Shown: positions 35,706 to 44,153 of the stretch, piece after piece
Numbering within the stretch: position 1 is the stretch's first letter
Layout of the letters: the number at the start of each line of letters is the position of its first letter
DNA from: Nostoc sp. ATCC 43529
Lineage (GTDB): Bacteria > Cyanobacteriota > Cyanobacteriia > Cyanobacteriales > Nostocaceae
DNA: 64,000 nucleotides
Direction: 5' to 3'
NCBI GenBank assembly: GCA_003326205.1
Contig: LWTK01000041.1
Location: 1-64,000 of the forward strand
Program-made: the position numbers and the translations under genes
The notes under the pieces: generated by a model
Seen by the model: only the letters and a program-made list of their open reading frames with translations
What the model was told of the DNA's origin: nothing
Databases searched by the model: none

Positions 35706-36096
35706 GAAAAAAGTTTTATATTTAGCTTCAGGCTAAGGTGCTATAGATAATTTAATCACAAAGTACTGTATTTAGTTAATAATTTAAAAGAATAGTTTCA
35801 TGGATTATTTTGAAAGATGAATTTATTAGTTAATTTTTAGCTATTGAGAATTGGTTTTTGATACTAAAAATAGTAGACACAGTTAAGTGAGCTACAGATT
35901 TAGACTTTCAAGCCAGATATGAAACCTATTTTTCTCCTAACTCCCAACTTCAAACTCTCAACTCCCAACTCCTAACTCTCAACTCCTAACTCCTAACTCT
36001 CAACTCCTAACTCTCAACTCCCAACTCCCAACTCCCAACTCCTCTTGTATACTTTGCTTTACCAGGGTTGCCAATATTTAACTTTTGAAGTTGCTT
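35605..36096. other. Repeat-filled gap between lptB and the permease gene
   Basis: 492 bp flanked by opposite-orientation arrays of the same heptamer family: GGAGTTA-type at 35604-35705 and TAACTCC-type at 35935-36045. The arrays could pair over a loop of about 230 bp. The centre is AT-rich with no ORF. Confidence 0.65.
35935..36045. repeat. Inverse heptamer array (CAACTCC/TAACTCC)
   Basis: Roughly fifteen tandem CAACTCC/TAACTCC heptamers, reverse complementary to the array at 35604-35705, ending about 50 bp before the permease gene. Confidence 0.85.
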
Positions 36097-37272
36097 ATGA
36101 TATCAAAGAAACTCACATCGTTCTACAGCCTACATTCGCTGCTGCCTTTTACGATTATGGATCGTTATCTTGCCAGCGAATTGTTGCCACCGTTTTTCTT
36201 TGGTGTCGGAGCTTTCTCTTCAATCGGCGTTACCATTGATGCTGTATTCGATCTAGTTAGAAAAGTCGTCGAGTCTGGATTGCCTGTAGGCATTGCCATT
36301 CAAGTTTTTTTATTAAAGTTTCCCAACTTTATCGTTTTAGCCTTCCCCATGTCCACACTGCTGGCTACTTTGATGACCTACAGTCGTCTTTCCAGCGAGA
36401 GCGAACTAATAGCCTTGCGTGGTTGTGGGGTGAGTGTCTATCGTATGGTGCTAACTGGTGTGATGTTAAGTCTTTTGGTCACAGGGATGACATTTGTGTT
36501 TAACGAACAAATCGCACCAGCAGCAAATTATCAAGCGGCTATGACTTTAGATCGAGCGCTTAAATCAGATAAGCCAACTTTTAAACAGCAAAATATTTTT
36601 TATCCTGAATACCAGGATGTTTTACAGCCGGATGGTTCCAGAATTAGGATGTTGACACGCTTGTTTTACGCCGACCAATTTGATGGTAAACGTATGACAG
36701 GTTTGACAATTATAGATCGTTCAACCAAAGGTCTGAATCAAATTGTGGTATCAGAATCGGCCCAATGGAATGCTTCTCAAAATGTCTGGGATTTTTATAA
36801 CGGCACAATCTATTTTGTTGCTGCCGATCGCTCTTATCGCAACATTGTCAGATTTGAACAACAACAACTGCAACTACCACGCACGCCATTAAGTTTGGCA
36901 GAAAAAAGCCGGGACTATGACGAAATGAATATTGCCGAAGGCTTCGATCAATTAGAAGTCGAACGTCTCGGTGGCGATCGCCAAAAAATTCGCAAACTCG
37001 AAGTTAGGATTCAACAAAAAATCTCCTTGCCCTTTGTGTGCGTAGTTTTTGGTTTAGTCGGCGCCGCAATGGGAAGCATACCCCAGCGCACCGGCAGAGG
37101 TACCAGTTTTGGAATTAGCGTTATAGTTATTTTTTCCTACTACTTACTTTTCTTTATAAGTGGTGCGATCGCACAAGCAGGCGTCCTCTCTCCCTTTATG
37201 GGCGCTTGGTTACCCAACTTCGTTTTTTTAGGAATAGGTATGTTTTTATTGATGCGAGTCGCTAAACGGTAA
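36097..37272 (+). CDS. LptF/LptG family LPS export permease
   Basis: 391 residues from ATG 36097 (MISKKLTSFYSLHSLLPFTIMDRYLASELLPPF). A later ATG at 36157 (MDRYLASELL) marks where family homology begins and is an alternative. Three N-terminal helices (PPFFFGVGAFSSIGVTIDAVFDLV, LLKFPNFIVLAFPMSTLLATLM with SSESELIALRGCGVS, and MVLTGVMLSLLVTGMTFVFNEQIAP), a periplasmic beta-jellyroll (about 135-300), and three C-terminal helices (LPFVCVVFGLVGAAMGSIPQRTGRGTSFGISVIVIFSYYLLFFI) fit the YjgP/YjgQ fold. It partners lptB just upstream. Cyanobacteria often have one such permease; no second copy is seen here. Confidence 0.93.
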   Translation: MISKKLTSFYSLHSLLPFTIMDRYLASELLPPFFFGVGAFSSIGVTIDAVFDLVRKVVESGLPVGIAIQVFLLKFPNFIVLAFPMSTLLATLMTYSRLSSESELIALRGCGVSVYRMVLTGVMLSLLVTGMTFVFNEQIAPAANYQAAMTLDRALKSDKPTFKQQNIFYPEYQDVLQPDGSRIRMLTRLFYADQFDGKRMTGLTIIDRSTKGLNQIVVSESAQWNASQNVWDFYNGTIYFVAADRSYRNIVRFEQQQLQLPRTPLSLAEKSRDYDEMNIAEGFDQLEVERLGGDRQKIRKLEVRIQQKISLPFVCVVFGLVGAAMGSIPQRTGRGTSFGISVIVIFSYYLLFFISGAIAQAGVLSPFMGAWLPNFVFLGIGMFLLMRVAKR

Positions 37273-37279
37273 ATTCTGA

Positions 37280-37480
37280 AATACGGGGACGCACAGACGC
37301 GGGGACACGGAGACACAGGGACGCACAGACACGGGGACGCGGGGACGCACAGACACGGGGACGCGGGGACACGGAGAACACACAGAGGATATTTGATAAT
37401 TTCTCCGTATGTCTCTGTTGATTTCTTCTTGCTCCCCGCGTCCCCGCGTCTCCCACTGCCCGTGTCCTCTTCTTTCCCCA
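37280..37480. repeat. G-rich/C-rich tandem repeats (GGGGACGC, CAGACAC)
   Basis: Tandem GGGGACGCACAGACAC-like units at about 37283-37375, then a complementary C-rich part (TCCCCGCGTCCCCGCGTC, about 37434-37452). Located between two convergent genes, these could fold into a long hairpin and serve as a bidirectional terminator. Confidence 0.7.
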
Positions 37481-37486
37481 CCTCAA

Positions 37487-38107
37487 TCACGGATGATAAT
37501 TTCGACATTCTGGTGCATTTGGATTTTCCTGACAATATTTCTCAAAACTAACTTTAGCTGACACCATACCCTCAGCTTTTTGATGAGCTGCTTCTGCTTG
37601 GAGTTCTTCAACCTCATCCCAAGCAGCTGCACAGGCCTTAGAATAAGCACCTTGTTCAGTACAAATAGCACGAGCCTGTTCAATAGCTTTTTGAATTCTC
37701 TCCTCTAAAAGTAGCACTTTTGGCGCTTCCACAAAATCGCTTTTCGTCAAAATGTCGGTAATCGAGATAATCCCCAACAGCTTACCTTGAATTACAGGCG
37801 CTCTATGAATACCAGTGTTAGCAAATAACCTTGCTACATATTCCACACCCAAATCGGGGTTTACCACAATACAAGGCTTACTCATAATTTCGTAAACCCG
37901 CACTTCCTTTGGATCTTTACCGTAAGCTATTACCTTATAGACAACATCTGTTTCTGTGACAATACCATAGGCATCATTGTCATAGCGACGATCCACAACC
38001 AGCGCCCGCAATCTTTTTTCTTTCATCAACCGCACCGCTTCAGCAACAGTCGCCGAACCGCGAATGGTAACTACATTTTTGGTCATGATATCTTCAGCTT
38101 TCATCAT
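37487..38107 (-). CDS. CBS-pair protein fused to a C-terminal CP12 domain
   Basis: 206 residues from the ATG at 38107, chosen because AGGAG lies 9 bases upstream; the frame is open back to 38170. Two CBS motifs: MKAEDIMTKNVVTIRGSATVAEAVRLMKEKRLRALVVD (about 2-60) and VYEIMSKPCIVVNPDLGVEYVARLFANTGIHRAPVI (about 75-130). From about 140, IQKAIEQARAICTEQGAYSKACAAAWDEVEELQAEAAHQKA and YCQENPNAPECRNY match CP12, including the AWD-VEELQAE signature and both Cys pairs. CP12 binds GAPDH and PRK to switch off the Calvin cycle; the CBS pair should add adenylate sensing. Confidence 0.92.
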   Translation of the reverse strand: MMKAEDIMTKNVVTIRGSATVAEAVRLMKEKRLRALVVDRRYDNDAYGIVTETDVVYKVIAYGKDPKEVRVYEIMSKPCIVVNPDLGVEYVARLFANTGIHRAPVIQGKLLGIISITDILTKSDFVEAPKVLLLEERIQKAIEQARAICTEQGAYSKACAAAWDEVEELQAEAAHQKAEGMVSAKVSFEKYCQENPNAPECRNYHP

Positions 38108-38406
38108 TGCTGTAGTCTCCTGGAAAATAGTACAGTGCGGCAAAGTGCCCTCAGAAGCGTATCGAAGCATTGCAGCGCACAGTTTGTTAACTAGAAAGTG
38201 AAAAGCTTGAATTTTTGCCCAGCTACAACAATAAACTTAGAGCAATTGTCAATTCCTGATGTTATCGAATGTGACCAATGCCTAAAAACTCAGCATTAAT
38301 TATGATAATATTCTGTCAATTACGATCTTGCAGTGTTCTCAATAACTCTAATTATCCAAAAATCAGAATTTGAGCTTTAGTTGACCGAGGCATAGAATAC
38401 TACGGT

Positions 38407-39228
38407 CTATTTTTTACCCCATGCCAAACGGCAACTATGAGGAATCAAATATTCATTATTATTTTTAAATTCAGAAACAAGATTGGACAAGTGTTCTTTT
38501 ACTCCTAGTTGCTCGTCAATTGATAACGAGCCAAGCTGTACATTATACAATCCTGAATTCTCAACTAATTTCCAAATTTCTTGAAAGCTCGAAAATTTCA
38601 TCTCAAAAGTAAACAGTTCTGTTGCAATTTCATTTGCACCGTACTCTTGAAGGATATTAGGTAATACACTTGACCCTGCAAGTCTGCTAGGAAGTTCGAG
38701 ATTGAGTTGAAACTGCGCCGGAACCCTTTGGTTAAATGCTTGGGCACAGGAAAAAAAGAGGGTATTCATCTGAATTTCATCCCACACAGCCACGGCATAA
38801 TGTCCGCCTACTTTAAGAACACGCAACATTTCAAAACAGCCAGCCTTGGGATTTTCCAACAACATCAAGCCAAATCGAGATAGCACGCCGTCAAAAGAAT
38901 CGTTAGGCCAGCTAAGTCTCTGTGCTTCCATCACGAAGAATTCAATATTATTTAAACCTTCACTAACGGCTTTTGAGCTTGCTACTAACACCATTGCTGT
39001 AGACGAATCAACCCCGACTACTGTAACTCCTCTCAAGCATTGTCGAGCAAGGGTCAGTCCGGGTTCGCCCGTTCCACAAGCAATATCAAGTATGCGATTA
39101 TTTGAACAAACTAGTAGACGCTCCAGCAGGGCTTCACTTACCGGAGACAAATGAGGTATCCACATATCTAACCGACCAGCAATTTGTTCGTAATTGGGAA
39201 GCGATGCTTTGTTAGGCATAATGTTCAA
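38407..39228 (-). CDS. Class I SAM-dependent methyltransferase
   Basis: 273 residues. Motif I ILDIACGTGEPGLTLA (about 46-61), VVGVDSSTAMV (motif II), SFDGVLSRFGLMLLENPKAGCFEMLRVLKVGGHYAVAVWDE (motifs III-IV) mark a Methyltransf_11/25-type fold. The substrate is unknown; similar proteins modify quinones or small metabolites. The C-terminus (about 200-273) is variable. It diverges from the marR gene across about 100 bp, so the two may share a control region. Confidence 0.88.
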   Translation of the reverse strand: MNIMPNKASLPNYEQIAGRLDMWIPHLSPVSEALLERLLVCSNNRILDIACGTGEPGLTLARQCLRGVTVVGVDSSTAMVLVASSKAVSEGLNNIEFFVMEAQRLSWPNDSFDGVLSRFGLMLLENPKAGCFEMLRVLKVGGHYAVAVWDEIQMNTLFFSCAQAFNQRVPAQFQLNLELPSRLAGSSVLPNILQEYGANEIATELFTFEMKFSSFQEIWKLVENSGLYNVQLGSLSIDEQLGVKEHLSNLVSEFKNNNEYLIPHSCRLAWGKK

Positions 39229-39329
39229 GAAATTTTAGTCACATCGTAGTACTGCCCAGTAGTTTGAGTTAGGCTATTATCTGTGTCAACAGACAAGCAG
39301 TCAAACTCCTAATATTAATCGTAAAGACT

Positions 39330-39851
39330 TTGGCTATCCTGCGTCCTTTTGTCGATCGCGTTGTTGATCTCCCTGCCTTACAAAATCTTGCCCAACTCTA
39401 TCCTGAGCTAGATGTGGCATCTGTTGAAGCGTGTCTAGCATTTTTGCGAGCCACGGCAGATGTTCAAGCCGCTTTAGAAACTCATTTTGCTCGCTATGGG
39501 CTGTCAATGGGCAAATTTACCCTATTGATGCAACTCTCACAGGCAAATGAACAAGGATTAACCCCCTCTGAATGTGCAGAGCGTTCAGGTGTAACCCGCG
39601 CCACAATCACAGGACTACTCGATGGGCTAGAGAAAGATGAATTAGTAGAACGAAAGCCGTTTCCTAACGATCGCCGGATGTTAAGTGTTCACCTCACAGA
39701 AAAAGGACGCAGCCTTATGGCTAAAATGCTTCCTGATCATTTTTGTCGCACAACAAGTTTGATGGCACATCTAGCTACCGACGAAAAGAAAACTCTAATT
39801 GAGCTTCTACAAAAATTGCAAGCAGGTATCCCAGCGATGCTTCTACCATAA
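39330..39851 (+). CDS. MarR family transcriptional regulator
   Basis: 173 residues from a TTG start (first residues MAILRPFVDRVVDLPALQ). The winged-helix core at about 60-130 has LTPSECAERSGVTRATITGLLDGLEKDELVERKPFPNDRRMLSVHLTEKGRSLM, the textbook MarR DNA-binding pattern with the D-R-R wing. MarR dimers bind palindromic operators and are released by small ligands. A perfect palindrome (39894-39911) lies between this gene and the DUF2269-like gene downstream, the probable target. Confidence 0.92.
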   Translation: MAILRPFVDRVVDLPALQNLAQLYPELDVASVEACLAFLRATADVQAALETHFARYGLSMGKFTLLMQLSQANEQGLTPSECAERSGVTRATITGLLDGLEKDELVERKPFPNDRRMLSVHLTEKGRSLMAKMLPDHFCRTTSLMAHLATDEKKTLIELLQKLQAGIPAMLLP

Positions 39852-39893
39852 CCACCAATCTGTGTATTTACAGTTCGGGCTATTTTGTGATAT

Positions 39894-39926
39894 TAATTAG
39901 GAGCCTAATTATTTAGTACCTAATTA
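39894..39926. promoter_or_regulatory. Palindromic operator candidate for the MarR protein
   Basis: TAATTAGGAGCCTAATTA (39894-39911) is a perfect palindrome with a 2-bp centre. A further CCTAATTA half-site follows at 39919-39926. It is 30-60 bp before the start of the DUF2269-like gene. Size and symmetry fit MarR-type operators. Confidence 0.6.
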
Positions 39927-39955
39927 ATACTAGATTGGAATGTTAGGGAAAGCCT

Positions 39956-40486
39956 ATGAAGAAATTGAGTGTCAAAGCAAAGAACTGGTTGTTATCTGTA
40001 CATGTTGCTTCTAGTGGGATTTGGCTAGGTACAGCATTGTGTCTTGTGGCGATCGCCATTATCAAACGAGATACAGGCAATGGAGACGAACTCTACGGCA
40101 TCAACTCGGTACTGAAATTCATGGACGATTGGGTGATTATTCCGACTGCCATGTTGTCATTGCTCACTGGCGGATTTCTCTGCTGGCTAACCATTTGGGG
40201 ATTTACAAAACACTACTGGGTGATTGTGAAATGGGTAGCAACCATTACTTTGATAACCATCGGAACAATCTGGCTAGGCCCCTGGCTCAATGAAATGACT
40301 GCTATCTCCCAAGCAGAACGACTGCAAGCCGTAAGTAATCCTCTATACTTATTCCATCGCCAAGGTGTAATTGTTGGTGGTTTGATTCAAATCAGTTGTC
40401 TGTTAGCCATCATTGCAATCTCAGTACTCAAACCTTGGGGAAGACAGTTGAGCAAACAACCAAAGGAAATGGAAGAAGTTATTTAA
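39956..40486 (+). CDS. DUF2269-like integral membrane protein
   Basis: 176 residues with four hydrophobic helices: about 9-34 (WLLSVHVASSGIWLGTALCLVAIAII), 58-80 (VIIPTAMLSLLTGGFLCWLTIWG), 84-105 and 140-163 (GVIVGGLIQISCLLAIIAISVLKPWG). The His in the first helix (SVHVASSGIWLG) resembles DUF2269/CopD-like proteins that may bind haem, but this is tentative. It lies behind the MarR gene with an intervening operator and is probably regulated by it. Confidence 0.7.
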   Translation: MKKLSVKAKNWLLSVHVASSGIWLGTALCLVAIAIIKRDTGNGDELYGINSVLKFMDDWVIIPTAMLSLLTGGFLCWLTIWGFTKHYWVIVKWVATITLITIGTIWLGPWLNEMTAISQAERLQAVSNPLYLFHRQGVIVGGLIQISCLLAIIAISVLKPWGRQLSKQPKEMEEVI

Positions 40487-40564
40487 TCTGATTTGCACAA
40501 GACTTATTTTAAATGTGCGAGAACATTGATATGCTAAAGGCCTAGACTAGCGATTATTGAAACC

Positions 40565-42592
40565 ATGCCTGCGCCTACTATCAACCCTAGTATCACTGCC
40601 TTTCCCTTAACAGCCGTAGTCGGTCAAGAAGCGATTAAATTAGCCTTGCTGTTAGCAGCCGTCGATCCGGGGTTGGGGGGAGTGGCGATCGCAGGTCGTC
40701 GCGGTACGGCAAAATCTGTAATGGCTCGTGCTATCCACGCACTAGTACCACCCATCGAAGTAGTTAAAGGTTCCATCAGCAATTGCGACCCCAATCACCC
40801 AGAAGAATGGGACGATCTACTTTTGCTAGAGTATGCAGATAAAGACATTCAAGATGTCCCCACTGAAATCATCCCTGCCCCATTTGTGCAAATTCCTTTG
40901 GGCGTAACAGAAGACCGACTTCTCGGTTCTGTGGATGTAGAACAGTCAGTAAAGCAAGGTGATACAATTTTTCAGCCCGGTTTACTTGCCAGTGCAAATC
41001 GCGGCGTCTTGTATATCGATGAAATCAATTTATTAGATGACCAAATATCAAATCAGCTACTAACAGTATTATCCGAGGGACGCAACCAAATTGAGCGCGA
41101 GGGAATTAGTTTTCAGCATCCTTGCAAACCGCTGTTTATTGCCACCTACAACCCAGAAGAGGGAGCATTAAGGGAACATTTACTAGATAGAATTGCGATC
41201 GCTCTTTCTGCTGACGGTGTACTGGGCTTAGATCAAAGAGTAGCAGCAGTAGAGCAAGCGATCGCCTACTCCCAATCTCCCAAAGACTTTCTTTTGCAGT
41301 ACAGCGAAGACTTAGACGCCCTGAAAACCCAAATTATTCTGGCGCGGGAATGGCTTAAGGATGTCTGCATTACCCACGAACAAATTGCCTACTTGGTGAA
41401 TGAAGCAATTCGCGGTGGAGTTCAGGGACATCGCGCCGAATTGTTTGCTGTGCGAGTTGCCAAGGCGGCCGCAGCTTTGGAGGGACGCAACGCAGTAAAT
41501 GCCGAAGATTTGCGTCGTGCCGTGGAGTTGGTAATCGTACCACGGGCAACAGTGGTGCAGACACCGCCACCAGAACAAGCACCACCACCGCCACCACCGC
41601 CACCCGCACCTGAAAATCAAGAAGAACCAGACGAGTCAGAACAGGAAGAACAAGAAGAACAGGAAGAAAATCAACAGCAAGAACCTCCTAGTATCCCCGA
41701 AGAATTCATCTTCGACCCAGAAGGGGTAATTTTGGATGACAGCGTGCTTTATTTTACCCAAATGGCCAAGCGGCAAGGGAAATCTGGTAGCCGCAGCATC
41801 ATCTTTTCCGATGACCGGGGACGCTACATTAAGCCAATGTTGCCGAAAGGCAAAGTGCGACGCATTGCCGTAGATGCCACTCTCAGAGCAGCTGCACCGT
41901 ATCAAAAAGCACGTCGAGAACGACACCCAGACAGAAAAGTGGTTGTCGAACAGGGTGACATTCGCTCGAAACGTTTGGTACGTAAAGCTGGGGCGTTAGT
42001 AGTGTTTGTGGTAGATGCTTCTGGCTCAATGGCCTTAAATCGGATGCAGTCGGCGAAAGGCGCAGTGATGCAACTTTTGACAGAAGCTTATCAAAACCGC
42101 GACCAAATAGCCTTAATTCCCTTCCGGGGAGAACAAGCGGAAGTATTATTACCGCCAACACGTTCCATTGCCTTGGCGCGTAACCGCTTGGAAAGATTAC
42201 CCTGTGGTGGGGGTTCACCCTTAGCGCATGGTTTAACCCAAGCTGTGCGCGTCGGCTTAAATGCCCAGATGAGTGGAGATATTGGGCAAGTAGTACTTGT
42301 AGCAATCACCGACGGGCGGGGTAATATTCCCTTAGCGCGTTCTTTAGGCGAACAGTTAGAACCAGGAGAAAAGCCAGATATCAAAGGGGAATTGATAGAA
42401 ATTGCTGCGAGAATTCGTGGTTTGGGGATGCAACTCTTAGTGATTGATACGGAGAGTAAGTTTGTTTCCACTGGGTTTGCTAAGGAATTAGCGCAAACAG
42501 CAGCAGGTAAGTATTATCATTTACCCAAAGCTACAGATAAAGCTATTGCTGCCATGACTAAAGGTGCGATCGCTGATTTAAAATCTCGATAA
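40565..42592 (+). CDS. chlD: Magnesium chelatase subunit D
   Basis: 675 residues. N-terminal AAA+ domain (about 10-330): GQEAIKLALLLAAVDPGLGGVAIAGRRGTAKSVMARAI, GVLYIDEINLLDDQISNQLLTVL and IATYNPEEGALREHLLDRIAIAL. A Pro-rich then Glu/Gln-rich acidic linker (about 335-375) separates it from the VWA/integrin I domain, with the MIDAS motif DASGSMA at about 480. With ChlI and ChlH it inserts Mg2+ into protoporphyrin IX, the first committed chlorophyll step. The order AAA+-linker-VWA distinguishes ChlD from ChlI. It is monocistronic. Confidence 0.96.
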   Translation: MPAPTINPSITAFPLTAVVGQEAIKLALLLAAVDPGLGGVAIAGRRGTAKSVMARAIHALVPPIEVVKGSISNCDPNHPEEWDDLLLLEYADKDIQDVPTEIIPAPFVQIPLGVTEDRLLGSVDVEQSVKQGDTIFQPGLLASANRGVLYIDEINLLDDQISNQLLTVLSEGRNQIEREGISFQHPCKPLFIATYNPEEGALREHLLDRIAIALSADGVLGLDQRVAAVEQAIAYSQSPKDFLLQYSEDLDALKTQIILAREWLKDVCITHEQIAYLVNEAIRGGVQGHRAELFAVRVAKAAAALEGRNAVNAEDLRRAVELVIVPRATVVQTPPPEQAPPPPPPPPAPENQEEPDESEQEEQEEQEENQQQEPPSIPEEFIFDPEGVILDDSVLYFTQMAKRQGKSGSRSIIFSDDRGRYIKPMLPKGKVRRIAVDATLRAAAPYQKARRERHPDRKVVVEQGDIRSKRLVRKAGALVVFVVDASGSMALNRMQSAKGAVMQLLTEAYQNRDQIALIPFRGEQAEVLLPPTRSIALARNRLERLPCGGGSPLAHGLTQAVRVGLNAQMSGDIGQVVLVAITDGRGNIPLARSLGEQLEPGEKPDIKGELIEIAARIRGLGMQLLVIDTESKFVSTGFAKELAQTAAGKYYHLPKATDKAIAAMTKGAIADLKSR

Positions 42593-42612
42593 TTAGTCAT
42601 TAGTCATTAGTC
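42593..42612. repeat. TAGTCAT heptamers after chlD
   Basis: Three tandem TAGTCAT units right after the chlD stop, the same short repeat as at 10917 and 28488. Confidence 0.75.
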
Positions 42613-42745
42613 ATTTGTCAGTTGCTTTTCTACTAATATCAATCTAAAAAATTAATGGGACAGATGGATTCACGAAACTCTTTAAGAGAAATAAATTATC
42701 AATCCAAAATCCCAAATGGTATAACGACTGACTATTGACTAATGG

Positions 42746-43531
42746 CTACGACCCAGTGGGCATAACTTGTGGTTGTAAATAGCAAATTAAATCTTGAATT
42801 CCCTTTTGTAGATACCGGGTTACTGTCATCGGACTAGTGCCGATATTCTTAGCAGCATCCTTGCGAGAAAGTTCCTTCAAAAATACCATTTCAACTGCCA
42901 TCCTGGGCTTTTCTTCTAACATATTGATTGCCCCTTGGAGTTGTTGCCGTTCTTCGTCTAGTTGTTGTTGGGCAGTAGAACGAGGGCAAGGAAGTGCTTC
43001 ACCCAAGGTGATTTGGCAATCAACATAGTTAACTGCGGTCGCATCTAAACTTAAAGGCAAACGGTTTTGAGCAGCTAACTTGGTTTCTTGCCATTCTTGC
43101 AGAGATACCCGGAGTTCTTTGGCAATTTCAGCATCTTTAGGGGCACGGCCTAAAGACATGGCCAATTCTTTGCGAACCTTTTGTCCTTCGTTGTAGAGTT
43201 CTTGCCAACGACGAGGAATCTTTAATAGAGTACTGCGATCGCGTAGAAAATGCAGCATCTCGCCACGAATATATGGCACTGCAAAAGAACTAAAAGCATA
43301 TCCTTGACTGGGGTCAAAACGTTCAATTGCTCTAATTAAACCAAAATAACCAATTTGTTCTAAATCTTCATAAGGTTCATTACATTGATGGCTAAATTTA
43401 TGAGCCATCTTACGCACTAAGCCAGTATGTAATTGTACAAGTTTATTACGAAGTTTAATAGATGGATTCTGGTGGTACAAGTGTAATAATTCTATACCAT
43501 CAGTTCGTAGAGAGGACTCACTTGCTGCCAT
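42746..43531 (-). CDS. sigF: RNA polymerase sigma factor SigF (group 3)
   Basis: 261 residues. Region 2: LVQLHTGLVRKMAHKFSHQCNEPYEDLEQIGYFGLIRAIERFDPSQGYAFSSFAVPYIRGEMLHFLRD, the SigB/F/G-type pattern. Region 3 has LGRAPKDAEIAKELRVSLQEW and region 4 ends with SRKDAAKNIGTSPMTVTRYLQKGIQDL. In cyanobacteria SigF controls pilus/motility and stress genes. No anti-sigma gene is adjacent. It is divergent from the pPIWI-RE operon, separated by about 620 bp. Confidence 0.93.
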   Translation of the reverse strand: MAASESSLRTDGIELLHLYHQNPSIKLRNKLVQLHTGLVRKMAHKFSHQCNEPYEDLEQIGYFGLIRAIERFDPSQGYAFSSFAVPYIRGEMLHFLRDRSTLLKIPRRWQELYNEGQKVRKELAMSLGRAPKDAEIAKELRVSLQEWQETKLAAQNRLPLSLDATAVNYVDCQITLGEALPCPRSTAQQQLDEERQQLQGAINMLEEKPRMAVEMVFLKELSRKDAAKNIGTSPMTVTRYLQKGIQDLICYLQPQVMPTGS

Positions 43532-44153
43532 ATAAATTCCTTTGTTGTAACTCCTATTTCTAATAAAATGGAGTTGCGTATATCTTATTCAAGGCTGTAA
43601 TTATTTTCGTTAGCCAAGGCTCAATAAGCCATCGTCGTTTCACTGAACTTATCAGGGGTCTCACTGCACAATTCAGTAGATGTACGCATGATTTTGCTCC
43701 TCTATCTCTGGCTGCTGATTTTTATTTGCCAGGTAACAATTGAATCGTCAGTAATCCTTAGCTTTTGTTAAAAAACTAGCTATTTATGCTGAAAGATGCA
43801 TCAGCGACGCAATATTCATCTGTCATACTGAGTACAACGCGGATCGGTACTAGATTAATCCTGAAAGAAACTGGGCAATCTAATTTTTTTAGTTGCGTAT
43901 GGATGGATCTTGTCAATCAATAAACGAATTAATTTGTCTGGTATTTGTGCAGATTTCTATTTTTTTACCAGTCTGATTCAAGCTTTTGGCAAGACACTTG
44001 ACGCTGATACAACCTTCAGAATTGCAGAACTGTGACGGAAACGCGTAAGTAGTAAAAAATGAAAACTTTGGAAACTTAATGGAAACATAGAAACATCTGA
44101 TTGACATGCAAGTTTCTTGGGTGTCACACTTCTGCTAAACAGGAGGGTGAACA
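43532..44153. other. Promoter region between sigF and the PIWI-RE operon
   Basis: 622 bp with no ORF or RNA gene seen. TTGACA at 44101-44106 could be a -35 box for the operon, although the matching -10 (CACACT, about 44125-44130) is poor. A strong Shine-Dalgarno follows at 44141. Confidence 0.5.
44141..44146 (+). promoter_or_regulatory. Strong ribosome binding site of the PIWI-RE operon
   Basis: AGGAGG, a perfect Shine-Dalgarno, 7 bases before the ATG at 44154. Most genes in the window have weaker sites, so translation of the first operon gene is probably efficient. Confidence 0.85.

Noticed and set aside
37262..37486. Arg/Pro-rich ORFs at 37140-37535
   Set aside because: They are translations of G/C-rich tandem repeats opposite the permease gene end.
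41312..42471. Antisense ORFs within chlD
   Set aside because: Shadow frames of a GC-rich coding region; chlD explains the region fully.
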